From Acinetobacter nosocomialis NIPH 2119 (GTDB lineage: Bacteria; Pseudomonadota; Gammaproteobacteria; Pseudomonadales; Moraxellaceae): DNA of 64,000 nucleotides. Positions 1 to 7,970 of the stretch are shown here, one piece after another. Where the stretch lies: NCBI RefSeq assembly GCF_000368085.1, contig NZ_KB849239.1, positions 3,251,715 through 3,315,714 on the forward strand, given 5' to 3'. Each line of letters begins with the position of its first letter. The stretch's first letter is position 1. The notes under the pieces were generated by a model. It saw only the letters and a program-made list of their open reading frames with translations, ran no database searches and had not been told where the DNA came from. The position numbers and the translations under genes were made by a program.

Positions 1-339
1 GATAGTCATTGGAAGCTTGCGCCGTTGGAACTCACTATGGATGCGCCAAAAACCAGCACGTGAACCATATTCGTACATAGAGTCCATCGACATATGCTTA
101 GCTGGATAGCTTGCAGCACCAATAATTTCTGATAAAAACTGCTCCGAACCTTCGTCGCCGTGTTCAATATGCTTTTCGCCACCTTCTTCATAATTCAACA
201 CAAATTGCACGGCAATCTTAGCATTATTGGGCCATTTCACCTCTGGAGGCTGTCCGTGATAACCGATTAAATCACGTGAATAAGGAGACTTTTGAATCTG
301 CTCAATGAGTTCTGCTCCAGATAGATAAGATTCGGTCAC
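1..339 (-). CDS. puuE: Allantoinase PuuE, N-terminal part (gene runs off the left edge)
   Basis: Reading leftward from a GTG at 339 gives 113 codons open to the window edge. The product resembles the polysaccharide-deacetylase-fold allantoinase PuuE, which opens allantoin to allantoate in purine degradation. Visible family features are SRDLIGYHGQPP near the N-terminus, FVLNYEEGGE, then MSMDSMYEYGSRAGFWR. I chose GTG because GGAGAG lies just upstream at good spacing and because the protein then starts as family members do. No ATG is available upstream. The C-terminal catalytic part lies outside the window, so activity cannot be judged. Confidence 0.85.
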   Translation of the reverse strand, partial: MTESYLSGAELIEQIQKSPYSRDLIGYHGQPPEVKWPNNAKIAVQFVLNYEEGGEKHIEHGDEGSEQFLSEIIGAASYPAKHMSMDSMYEYGSRAGFWRIHSEFQRRKLPMTI

Positions 340-591
340 AATTGCTCTCCTTTTGTTCAATTTTTCATAAAAATTTAAAAAATCAGCTTGCATATTTTTA
401 TAGATGGACTGATATTGAAGGTATGAAGATCTTCAAAATAAATTAAAAGCAGTACGTTTAAGTCAGGAGATAACAAACCATTACACCATCAAAATGTACA
501 ATTAAAGTCAGTTCATGCATGCTTAAAACATGCCAACATAAAAAAGTTTTGCATAGAAAAGATCCACAGTAAGAAAGAGAGGATGGTATTT

Positions 592-942
592 ATGAATATT
601 GAAATCCGCACAGATAAAAACATCCATAATAGTGAACGTTTAATTACTTATGTACGTGCAGAACTTACTCAAGAATTCCAACGTCATAGCGAACGTATTA
701 CACATTTCTCGGTTCATTTTAGTGATGAAAATGGGGACAAAGGTGGCGATAAAGATATCCACTGTATGATCGAAGCACGTCCTGCTGGCTTGAAACCAGT
801 GGCAGTGCACCATAAAGCAGGAAATATTGATGCCTCAATTCACGGTGCGATTGAAAAACTAAAACGTAGCCTTGAACATACTTTTGAGAAAAAGGAACAC
901 CCGAGAGGTGGTCAACCAGAATTCATTGATGATGAAGTTTAA
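592..942 (+). CDS. HPF/RaiA-family ribosome-associated protein
   Basis: A 116-residue protein resembling the S30AE family (hibernation promoting factor / RaiA). These bind the decoding centre of idle 30S subunits and protect ribosomes in stationary phase. The overall beta-alpha-beta-beta-alpha pattern fits: an N-terminal strand IEIRTD, a helix ERLITYVRAEL, and a C-terminal helix AIEKLKRSLEHTF followed by a short acidic, glycine-containing tail. An in-frame ATG at 583 lies inside the purine-rich AAGAAAGAGAGG tract, so the ATG at 592, nine bases after that tract, is the likelier start. The gene is monocistronic, ended by a strong terminator. The family call rests on fold-level resemblance, not diagnostic residues. 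Confidence 0.65.
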   Translation: MNIEIRTDKNIHNSERLITYVRAELTQEFQRHSERITHFSVHFSDENGDKGGDKDIHCMIEARPAGLKPVAVHHKAGNIDASIHGAIEKLKRSLEHTFEKKEHPRGGQPEFIDDEV

Positions 943-950
943 AAATTGCT

Positions 951-974
951 AAAAAGCCCTTCGGGGCTTTTTTT
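951..974 (+). terminator. Rho-independent terminator after the HPF-like gene
   Basis: AAAAAGCCC, a TTCG tetraloop and GGGCTTTTT form a 9-bp stem ending in a T-run, starting eight bases after the stop codon. Confidence 0.9.
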
Positions 975-1100
975 ATGAAAAATAAAAAAGACGGATAAAA
1001 ACTCTTCACAACTTTTGGTTTGCAATGCAATAGCATTGACCTCTAAAATCTTCATCAGAGATTAGGCATAATAGCCCTAATATATTTTTGAGAGATGGTC

Positions 1101-1646
1101 ATGTTAACCACCCAGCAGCAGGCTTTAATTAAAGCCATAGAAGAATTAGAACTTACGCAAGTACAAAAATTACTTGCTGAGGGGCTTGATCCGAATTTCA
1201 TTGATCCGGAACAAGGGCCACCTGTATCAATTATTTGTGATGGAATTTTTAAATGGTGGGAAGATGTCTCGGAAGCGTATGAAGCAGGCACTCCCTTATC
1301 AAAAGAAGAAAAAGATCAAGCATTACAAGTTTATCTCGATATCCTTGAAGCCTTAATTCAGGCAAAGGCAAATGTTCATCTTTGGGATGCAGAAGAATTT
1401 TATGGTCCACTATGGGATGCAGCAAGTTCGGCATGCGCACCAGCGGTTCAACGTTTACTTGATGAAAAAGTTGATCCAAACACACGTGATGAAGAAGGAC
1501 TTACCATTTTATCTTCAATCAGTCAGTTGTTCTTTGATTGTGATTTTGATGAAATAGATTGGTCAGAAGCGCTTCAAGAAGAGCGTGAAACACTAGAGTT
1601 ATTGCGCCATCATGGAGCAAAAATGTCAAAAGAACTAACTACTTGA
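1101..1646 (+). CDS. Ankyrin-repeat-like protein, function unknown
   Basis: A 181-residue soluble, acidic protein without signal peptide. It contains ankyrin-like segments: ALIKAIEELELTQVQKLLAEGLDPN near the N-terminus, LEALIQAKANVHLWD in the middle, AVQRLLDEKVDPNTRDEEG after residue 120, and ELLRHHGAK at the end. Each fits the helix-turn-helix plus 'DPN/ADVN' hairpin pattern of ankyrin repeats. Such proteins bind partners rather than catalyse. The ATG at 1101 is preferred over 1095 because GAGAG upstream is properly spaced from 1101 but nearly touches 1095. The next gene's start follows within 15 bases of the stop, so the two are likely co-transcribed. No partner can be inferred. Confidence 0.75.
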   Translation: MLTTQQQALIKAIEELELTQVQKLLAEGLDPNFIDPEQGPPVSIICDGIFKWWEDVSEAYEAGTPLSKEEKDQALQVYLDILEALIQAKANVHLWDAEEFYGPLWDAASSACAPAVQRLLDEKVDPNTRDEEGLTILSSISQLFFDCDFDEIDWSEALQEERETLELLRHHGAKMSKELTT

Positions 1647-1658
1647 TTGGAATATAGA

Positions 1659-2426
1659 ATGAGAACATTTCAAATTTTAACTTTTGCTCTGACCACTGTT
1701 GCCGCAGGAAGTAGTTTTGCCGCAGAGTTCTCGTTTGACCGTCCAGGTTCGGGCTTCGGAACAGGTATCACTCCAGTGGGGCAGTTAGCTTGGGAACAAG
1801 GTTTGCCAAGTGCAACTTATACAGAAGCAACTGTTGATGGCGTGAAAGAAAAAACCGTAACTGTACATGGTGATATGTTATTCCGTACAGGTTTGGCGAA
1901 AGACTTAGAATTACAATTGGGTTGGCAAGGTCCAGGTTGGACTCAAACCAAGCGCGCTGGTAAAAAGACAGATACTTCTGGTTTAGGTGATGTAAGCATC
2001 GGCTTAAAAAAAGCGATTGATTTAAATGATGAAAATTTAACAATGGCTGTATTGGCTCAAGCGCTTATTGCAACGGGTAATGATGAGTTTACTGAACATG
2101 ACGATATTTATAGTTTAAGTTCGGCAGTGGCTTATCAGTATAATGATTTAATCAATACTGCAATTACGATGCGTTACGAAGTGCAAAACAGCAACTGGGC
2201 TGTAACAGCCATTCCAACAATCAATTATAAAATTGCTGGCAAACTTTCTGGCTATTCTGAATTTGTTTACCGTAAAGCTGAAAGCCAAGACTACCAATAT
2301 GGTTTAGGTACAGGTTTAGTGTATGCAGTTAATAAACGTACTCAACTTGATGCAAGTGTAGGTGTCGATTTAGAGGGTCAAGATAAAGGCTACCATGGTG
2401 GCTTGGGCATGGCATTCTTATTTTGA
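1659..2426 (+). CDS. Secreted beta-barrel-type protein of the MetA-pathway/transporter family
   Basis: A 255-residue exported protein. The first ~22 residues form a signal peptide with a hydrophobic stretch and an SSFAA cleavage site. The mature part begins EFSFDRPGSGFGTGI and alternates polar and hydrophobic residues, ending in F (MAFLF), as in outer-membrane barrels. It resembles the family annotated as 'putative MetA-pathway of phenol degradation' or simply 'transporter', which is common in Acinetobacter and has no firm function. The start is ATG 1659. An in-frame TTG at 1647 lies upstream but would spoil the signal peptide. It sits between the ankyrin-like gene and dsbD with short gaps, suggesting one transcript. 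Confidence 0.7.
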   Translation: MRTFQILTFALTTVAAGSSFAAEFSFDRPGSGFGTGITPVGQLAWEQGLPSATYTEATVDGVKEKTVTVHGDMLFRTGLAKDLELQLGWQGPGWTQTKRAGKKTDTSGLGDVSIGLKKAIDLNDENLTMAVLAQALIATGNDEFTEHDDIYSLSSAVAYQYNDLINTAITMRYEVQNSNWAVTAIPTINYKIAGKLSGYSEFVYRKAESQDYQYGLGTGLVYAVNKRTQLDASVGVDLEGQDKGYHGGLGMAFLF

Positions 2427-2450
2427 TAAAACCAACTTGAATTGATGTTA

Positions 2451-4253
2451 ATGAAAAAGCTTATTTCTCAGGGAATTATTTATTTTCTAGCAGCTGCTAG
2501 TTTTGTATTGAGCCAGTTTGTTTTTGCAGAAGATAAGCTACTTTCACCCGAACAGGCTTTTTCATTTTCGGTTGAATCGCCACAATCGCATACCGCAAAG
2601 TTAGCGTGGCAGATTCAGCCAAATTATTATTTGTATCAGCATAAATTTACTGTCCAGCAGGGTAATCAACCTTTAGCTTTAAATTTGCCTAAAGCCGTTT
2701 CTCAATATGATGAGAACTATGGGCAAAGTCAGGTTTATTACCATCAAGTCAACTTCCAGATTAAGACTAAACCTTCAGAGCACTACACTGTAACTTGGCA
2801 AGGCTGTGCCAAAGACCGTATTTGTTATCCACCACAAACTATTGAGTTTCAAACCGATGCAGATGGTCTGGTTGGTGTACAAAATCAAGCAGGAACAGCA
2901 CAGAAACGCTTATTAGATTTGGCAAATAAACCAGTATCTCAAGAACCTTTAGAAGATCCGACAAGTTCAGAAAATAAAGCTGAAGCGGCCGCTCCCCAAA
3001 TTGCACAAGACCAGATTTGGTCAGCTAAATTAATTGAACACTCACTTTGGTATGGTGTTTTATTGTTTTTAGGTTTAGGCATGCTGCTTGCATTTACGCC
3101 ATGTTCTTTACCAATGTTGCCAATTTTAACCTCACTGATTATTCGAGAACATAAGGGTTTAAAGGCTTGGACCATTGCACTTACCTTTGTGTGTAGTATG
3201 GCATTGGTTTATGCAGGTCTAGGTTTAATTGCTTCTTCAGCAGGGCTAAATTTCCAACGCTGGTTACAACAGCCTGCTACGCTTATCGCGTTTAGTTTAC
3301 TGTTTGTAGTTTTTGCGCTGAATCTATTTGGATTGTTTGAGCTTCGTTTACCGCAAACGTGGTTAAATCGGCTTGATCGTATTCAGTCTATGCAACAAGG
3401 TGGTACTTTGGTTGGTGCCGGGGTCATGGGCGTAGTTTCTGCGCTCTTGGTTGGTCCATGTATGACTGCACCTTTAGCTGGAACCTTATTATTTATTTCT
3501 CAAACCCAGAACCAATGGCAAGGTGCTTTGCTTTTATTCTGTCTAGGTTTTGGGATGGGAATTCCTTTACTCATTGCCAGTGTTTTAGGTGCAAAGTTCT
3601 TACCTAAAGCAGGTGACTGGATGCATCAGATTAAAGTAATTTTTGCTTTTCTGATGTTAGGATTAAGTCTTTATTTTATTCGCCCTTTATTGCCAGATTG
3701 GGGCATGCAAGTGCTTAGTTTATTGCTAGGGCTGGCTTTTATTATTTATGCGCTGTATCAGTTCTTTTGGAAAAAAGGGCAGTTACAGTGGCTATATGCC
3801 TTACTACTTTTATTGGTAACGCCATTTGTTGCTTATAACCAGTATCAGCATTTTCAAAATCGAAGTTTGCAAAGTTCCGACCATATGGCTGAATGGCATG
3901 TTGCAACTACAGCCGCAGACTTTCAGAAAATTTTAGCAGCAGCGCCTGCTGATCGGGCTATTGTCGTTGATGTCTATGCAGACTGGTGTGTGGCTTGTCA
4001 GCCTATTGAACATCGTATTTTAAAAGCACCAGAAGTTCAGTCAGCTCTTGCGCCTTACTACCTCATTAAGCTTGATTTGAGTCATTATGATCAGTCACAT
4101 GAAGCTCTACTCAAGCAGTGGAATATTCTTGGGCCACCAACGTATCTCTTTTTAAATAAGCAACAACAAGAAATTCGTTCTTTGCGTTTAACAGGTGCCT
4201 TTAGTCAGCAAGAGCTTTTGCAACAGCTTGCAAGTTTATCGAAAGCTAAATAG
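2451..4253 (+). CDS. dsbD: Thiol:disulfide interchange protein DsbD
   Basis: Inner-membrane protein of about 600 residues that carries electrons from cytoplasmic thioredoxin to periplasmic thiol reductases. All three modules are visible: a signal peptide, then a periplasmic alpha domain with the pair in CAKDRICYPP; a central eight-helix domain with FTPCSLPMLP and VGPCMTAPLAG, holding the two membrane cysteines; and a C-terminal thioredoxin-like gamma domain with DWCVACQ around residues 511-517. The length is typical of the family. The exact start is uncertain: ATGs at 2445 and 2451 are both possible with no clear ribosome-binding site. The downstream diguanylate cyclase gene converges and its stop codon abuts this one with no spacer. 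Confidence 0.93.
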   Translation: MKKLISQGIIYFLAAASFVLSQFVFAEDKLLSPEQAFSFSVESPQSHTAKLAWQIQPNYYLYQHKFTVQQGNQPLALNLPKAVSQYDENYGQSQVYYHQVNFQIKTKPSEHYTVTWQGCAKDRICYPPQTIEFQTDADGLVGVQNQAGTAQKRLLDLANKPVSQEPLEDPTSSENKAEAAAPQIAQDQIWSAKLIEHSLWYGVLLFLGLGMLLAFTPCSLPMLPILTSLIIREHKGLKAWTIALTFVCSMALVYAGLGLIASSAGLNFQRWLQQPATLIAFSLLFVVFALNLFGLFELRLPQTWLNRLDRIQSMQQGGTLVGAGVMGVVSALLVGPCMTAPLAGTLLFISQTQNQWQGALLLFCLGFGMGIPLLIASVLGAKFLPKAGDWMHQIKVIFAFLMLGLSLYFIRPLLPDWGMQVLSLLLGLAFIIYALYQFFWKKGQLQWLYALLLLLVTPFVAYNQYQHFQNRSLQSSDHMAEWHVATTAADFQKILAAAPADRAIVVDVYADWCVACQPIEHRILKAPEVQSALAPYYLIKLDLSHYDQSHEALLKQWNILGPPTYLFLNKQQQEIRSLRLTGAFSQQELLQQLASLSKAK

Positions 4254-5447
4254 TCAAATTGATTTTATATGTGGTATTTGTTGAAAAGTGCGGACCTGAT
4301 TACGCCCTGAAGCCTTTACCGCATAAAGTGCTTCATCGGCCTGTCGAATCACAACGTAGGGATCGTTTGCAAAAGCAGAGCTACTAATTCCAAAGCTTGC
4401 ACTTACATGAATCTGAATATTCTGATTATTGAAAATAGATAACCCTTGTAAGGCAAGTCGGCAACGTTCCGCAATTTTTTCCGCTTGAATAATGTCGGTA
4501 TGAGGGAGTAATAAAATAAATTCTTCTCCACCAAATCGACCAATGATGTCTTCATTACGTAAATTTTCAGAAAGACATTGAGCAATTTTAATCAGGACCT
4601 GATCGCCCTGATGATGTCCATATACATCATTAATTTTTTTAAAATGGTCTATGTCGAGAAGGACTAAAGCATAATCGAATTTTTGTTCGTGCAGTGTTTC
4701 AAGATGCGCATTTAAACTGCGTCTATTTAATACATTAGTTAATGGGTCGATCTGGCTTAAGCGTTGAATATAAGTTTCTCTTTGGCGCCATTGAGTTAGT
4801 AGAATTTCAAATAAAATAAAGCACGCCACTAAAATCGGCATAATAAAAAACAGCATACTCCCTAACCAAAATGGATTGGTTTGAGCATGTCGGATAGCCG
4901 TGAAGTTAAATAGTGGAGCGTAGGGTATAACCCCATTCATACTTAAATAAGTACATACAGCTAAAATAATTGTTGCTGGTATAAAAGCGCTATAAACAAT
5001 TTTTCTTTCAAATAAAACTAAACCTACGCCAATCGTACCTACATAACCGACCATTGTGGCTGGGCTGATACTTCCTATTAAATAACCATCGTGACACAGC
5101 ATGAGCATAAAGGCTTGCACGCTAATAAGAGGAACAATTTTTTGAGCCCAGTCTTGGTCTTTATAGCGGTAACACGGAATAATCAGCAAAGCTAATAAAA
5201 ATAAGGTCAATAAGTTGAGCCAGAGCTGTGATTCGACTAAAGGTAAATTTGACCATTGCCAGACACTAGGCGTTATTAAGATATAGCCTTTCCATAAAAT
5301 CCAACTGAAATTCATTGCACAGGCGAGGGTCAGCATCAGTGCACTTTTTTGTAACGGGGTCCAGTTAATAATATGATTGTTATGGATGAATTCGAGAATC
5401 ACCTGTTTTATTTTATTTATAGGATGAGTGATTAAACGAATTTTCAT
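4254..5447 (-). CDS. Membrane-anchored diguanylate cyclase (GGDEF)
   Basis: A 397-residue protein. The N-terminal ~215 residues contain about six hydrophobic helices forming an integral-membrane sensor region with no family I can name. The C-terminal GGDEF domain begins near DPLTNVLNRRSL, has LLDIDHFKKINDVYGH for metal and nucleotide binding, and the active-site GGEEF at about 306-310. An RNED motif five residues before GGEEF matches the RxxD product-inhibition site, so feedback control by c-di-GMP is expected. No EAL domain is present. It therefore probably makes c-di-GMP in response to a membrane or small-molecule signal. It is transcribed toward dsbD without any intergenic space. Confidence 0.88.
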   Translation of the reverse strand: MKIRLITHPINKIKQVILEFIHNNHIINWTPLQKSALMLTLACAMNFSWILWKGYILITPSVWQWSNLPLVESQLWLNLLTLFLLALLIIPCYRYKDQDWAQKIVPLISVQAFMLMLCHDGYLIGSISPATMVGYVGTIGVGLVLFERKIVYSAFIPATIILAVCTYLSMNGVIPYAPLFNFTAIRHAQTNPFWLGSMLFFIMPILVACFILFEILLTQWRQRETYIQRLSQIDPLTNVLNRRSLNAHLETLHEQKFDYALVLLDIDHFKKINDVYGHHQGDQVLIKIAQCLSENLRNEDIIGRFGGEEFILLLPHTDIIQAEKIAERCRLALQGLSIFNNQNIQIHVSASFGISSSAFANDPYVVIRQADEALYAVKASGRNQVRTFQQIPHIKSI

Positions 5448-5625
5448 AATAATAAAGGAACTCCTAAATAGTGATATCTCTTCTTCAGATCATCCTAAAA
5501 TGGGGGAGTTTGAATGATTCATAACCTAAACATACCATGATTCACTCATTAAACCTTAAGATTAAAGTTTTTATAAATAAGATGAAGTGAGAGGTATTTC
5601 AAACTCATCACTTCATTCATTTTAA

Positions 5626-6537
5626 TTAAGTTTTATCAAGTTCATGAGCAAATTCGGCAATATCTGCCATCGCATGTTTTGCTTCGTCGAACCAAGCATT
5701 AAACATCTGGAAGTTATGCCACATGCCTGTATAAAGTTTAAAATGTACTTTGACACCTGCTTCTTCAGCTTTTTCTCTAAAGCGTTTTGCATCGTCTAAT
5801 AAAATTTCTTTAGAACCCACCTGTACTAAAGTCGGTGGTAAACCTTCTAAGTTATCAAAAATAGGCGAAACACGTGGGTCATCTGCTGCAATATGGTTGC
5901 CAATATAATGTTGAATACCTATTTGCAGAGCTTCAAGAGAAAGCAAGGCATCATGTTTTTGGTTAAATCTTAAAGATTCACTGGTTAAGGTTAAATCTAA
6001 GAAAGGTGACAATAAAATTAGACCGCTTGGCATGAGTTCGGGTTGTTCTTTTAAACGCAAGCAAAGTGCCAAAGCTAAATTAGCCCCGCATGAATCGCCC
6101 GATAAAATAATATCTTTGGGCTGAATACCTTGAACTAATAATGATTGATATACGTCATATAATGCTTCGATCGCTTCAGGATATGGATGTTCCGGTGCAA
6201 GTGGATAGTCCACATGAATGATTTGCATTTGGGTGCGGGCAGCTAAATCCGTCATAAATGCATGATGGGTTTTTACACTGCCCAGAAAAAAAGCGCCGCC
6301 GTGAATATGAAAAATAAGCTGGGTTGCTGAATCCTGAGCTTTAATTTCCTCACCTTTTACACCAGCAAGTCGGATCGGACGAACAGTTACATTTTCTTGT
6401 TTTGGAAATGCTCGGCAAAGTTGTTCAAGCATAGGGCGTAAAGCAGTTGGAGGTAAATTCAACTGACTTGGTTTGCGAATTGCTGTTTTAAGAAATGTTT
6501 CTGTTAAATAATATTTTAAAACGTTTGGTATATTCAT
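5626..6537 (-). CDS. Alpha/beta hydrolase, hormone-sensitive-lipase-type esterase
   Basis: A 303-residue cytoplasmic hydrolase. The oxyanion-hole motif HGGAFF is at about 79-84, the nucleophile elbow GDSCG at 147-151 (Ser149), a likely acid residue lies in LLDDAKRF, and a likely catalytic His in MWHNF near residue 272. These are hallmarks of the HSL group of carboxylesterases, acting on short acyl esters. There is no signal peptide. The upstream region to the DUF2147 gene is about 150 bases and divergent, so it has its own promoter. The natural substrate cannot be told from sequence. Confidence 0.85.
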   Translation of the reverse strand: MNIPNVLKYYLTETFLKTAIRKPSQLNLPPTALRPMLEQLCRAFPKQENVTVRPIRLAGVKGEEIKAQDSATQLIFHIHGGAFFLGSVKTHHAFMTDLAARTQMQIIHVDYPLAPEHPYPEAIEALYDVYQSLLVQGIQPKDIILSGDSCGANLALALCLRLKEQPELMPSGLILLSPFLDLTLTSESLRFNQKHDALLSLEALQIGIQHYIGNHIAADDPRVSPIFDNLEGLPPTLVQVGSKEILLDDAKRFREKAEEAGVKVHFKLYTGMWHNFQMFNAWFDEAKHAMADIAEFAHELDKT

Positions 6538-6686
6538 ATAGTATCCGCTTATGTTAATAACTTGTTTCCCTATAAATTTTATTTTTCAAGGTTACAAGGT
6601 TACACGAAACAGTCACATTCAAAAATTGCAATATCGTTGCGAGTTTTGAATACTGAAGTCTTGAAAGACCCAAGGATATTACAAAA

Positions 6687-7124
6687 ATGAAAAAGATTGC
6701 TTTAGCTTTAGGACTTGTTGGTATGGCTGCATTTGCCAATGCGGCTGACCCACTAAACGGAACGGTATGGAAAACGATTGATGACCAAACCAATAAGCCC
6801 AAAGCCGTAGTAAAGTTTACGGAACAGAAGGATGGAACCTTAACTGCAACCATTCAAAGCATTTTGACACCAGGTGAAGAAAACTCTTGTACAAAATGTG
6901 AAGGTCCGTATAAAAACAAACCGCTTAAAGGTGTGACCATTGTACATAATCTAAAAAATGTAGGTGGTACCAGTTATGAAAACGGTACAATTTTAGACCC
7001 TAAATCTGGCAAAACTTACAAATTAAAAGGTGAGTTGGCTGAGGGTGGTAAAAAGCTTAAATTACGCGGCTATATTGGTGTTTCAGCATTGGGCCGTAAC
7101 CAAACGTGGATTCGTGCCAACTAA
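6687..7124 (+). CDS. Secreted DUF2147-family protein
   Basis: A 145-residue protein. Residues 1-19 form a clear signal peptide ending in FANA, and the mature protein starts ADPLNGTVWKTIDD. The conserved opening 'G.WkT.dd.t...ka.v.i' and two cysteines in CTKCEGPYK are typical of DUF2147 proteins, small periplasmic beta-rich proteins of unknown function. A strong AAGGAT ribosome-binding site precedes the ATG. The gene is flanked by its own terminator, so it is monocistronic. The CxxC pair could form a disulfide in the periplasm. Confidence 0.85.
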   Translation: MKKIALALGLVGMAAFANAADPLNGTVWKTIDDQTNKPKAVVKFTEQKDGTLTATIQSILTPGEENSCTKCEGPYKNKPLKGVTIVHNLKNVGGTSYENGTILDPKSGKTYKLKGELAEGGKKLKLRGYIGVSALGRNQTWIRAN

Positions 7125-7135
7125 ATCTGTGAATA

Positions 7136-7164
7136 AAAAAACGAGCCATTTGGCTCGTTTTTTT
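7136..7164 (+). terminator. Terminator between convergent DUF2147 and Spx-like genes
   Basis: AACGAGCCA and TGGCTCGTT form a 9-bp stem flanked by A6 and T7, so it can work in both directions. Its right end overlaps the last codons of the leftward gene. Confidence 0.88.
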
Positions 7165-7513
7165 ATGCATTTAAGTTTTGATAGGCAGTTTCATCAAAAC
7201 CCACCAGAAAACCTTTAGAGGTCTGTAGAACTGGTCGTTTAATTAAGCTTGGCTGAGCAATAAGTGCTTCAATAAGATGATCTTCGCTGCTTAAAGCACG
7301 AGTTTGTTCATCTTCAGATAGTTTTTTCCACGTAGTACCTTTCTTGTTGAGAACGGTATCTTGTCCAATTTCTTTTAACCAGATTTTCAAGGTATCGGCA
7401 TCAATCCCTTGTTTCTTATAGTCGTGAAATTCGTAACTCAAACCTTTTGCTTGTAAGGCATCAAATGCTTTTTTCATTGAATTACAGTTTTTAATACCAT
7501 AAATTTTTAACAT
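7163..7513 (-). CDS. ArsC/Spx-family thioredoxin-fold protein (YffB-like)
   Basis: A 116-residue protein beginning MLKIYGIKNCNSMKKAFD. It has the single N-terminal cysteine motif of the arsenate-reductase/Spx family, and KRPVLQ with the conserved arginine near residue 95. This group (YffB and relatives) is usually taken to be glutathione-dependent thiol reductases of unknown target. Only one cysteine lies at the active-site position, so a CxxC thioredoxin mechanism is excluded. The ATG at 7513 gives the family-typical N-terminus; an upstream ATG at 7546 would add 11 atypical residues. The sRNA candidate lies upstream on the same strand and ends before this gene. Confidence 0.85.
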   Translation of the reverse strand: MLKIYGIKNCNSMKKAFDALQAKGLSYEFHDYKKQGIDADTLKIWLKEIGQDTVLNKKGTTWKKLSEDEQTRALSSEDHLIEALIAQPSLIKRPVLQTSKGFLVGFDETAYQNLNA

Positions 7514-7719
7514 TTTATCGGACCATGTCAAAAAGAAAGAACACACAGCCTAACCCAAAATGCATTTGGGCACTACTTTATACCGATACTTTTAAAACAA
7601 ATGAAAAATAATGATTAAAACAATAAAGAATGTCATGTTATTGTCATAAGACAAGGTAATAATGAACTCAATAAGAAGAATCTAGAAAACTAAAAGAACT
7701 TAGCGCAAAAAATAAGAGA

Positions 7720-7763
7720 TAGAAAAGAGAAAACCCGCATTTAATCATCCTGATCATGCGGGT
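7720..7763 (-). terminator. Terminator of the GGA-rich RNA
   Basis: On the minus strand ACCCGCAT pairs with ATGCGGGT (7756-7763 with 7733-7740), followed by TTTTCTCTTTTCT. The loop contains an AGGA. Confidence 0.75.
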
Positions 7764-7876
7764 CTCATTTCAACGTCCATTGTCACATCCTTGCAAATAA
7801 ACTTATCTTAAGTTTATTTTATCTTCCTACGGCGTCCTATCCTTTTGCGTCATCCTGACTGCTTCCCTGTGCCGTG
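7725..7876 (-). ncRNA. Candidate CsrA/RsmA-sequestering small RNA (RsmX/Y/Z-like)
   Basis: The 456-base gap between the Spx-like gene and crc encodes no protein. Read leftward, about 150 nt carries eight GGA triplets (on + as TCC at 7864, 7853, 7840, 7835, 7825, 7788, 7776 and 7748), six of them AGGA. Several sit in loops: GTC-AGGAT-GAC is a small hairpin, and the terminator loop holds CAGGAT. Other structure includes an 11-bp stem (7795-7805 with 7809-7819) and a long-range ACGGC/GCCGT pairing. It ends in a GC-rich hairpin with a U-rich tail. This is the architecture of RNAs that titrate CsrA/RsmA. The 5' end is inferred from a CATTAT -10-like element and is approximate. Confidence 0.6.
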
Positions 7877-7899
7877 GGGCTATAATGCCGTTAAACGTG

Positions 7900-7970
7900 T
7901 GTAAGAAAAATACTCAAAAACGACATGTGTTGTAAGCAAAAACGACAATGTAAGTGAACACTTGTTCACC
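7900..7970 (-). promoter_or_regulatory. TGTAAG repeats / GacA-box-like site upstream of the GGA-rich RNA
   Basis: TGTAAG occurs three times on the plus strand, at 7900, 7931 and 7949. The last reads TGTAAG-TGAACA-CTTGTT, matching the layout of the GacA upstream activating sequence (TGTAAG-N6-CTTACA) in its left half and half of its right. It lies about 75-90 bases before the inferred RNA start, and overlaps a perfect GTGAACA/TGTTCAC inverted repeat (7954-7969). An ATAATG at 7882-7887 gives the -10-like CATTAT on the minus strand. No good -35 hexamer is visible, as expected for an activator-dependent promoter. Confidence 0.5.

Noticed and set aside
424..435. Perfect palindrome TGAAGATCTTCA between puuE and the HPF-like gene
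   Set aside because: Short, single, and without a second copy or a known regulator match; chance cannot be excluded.
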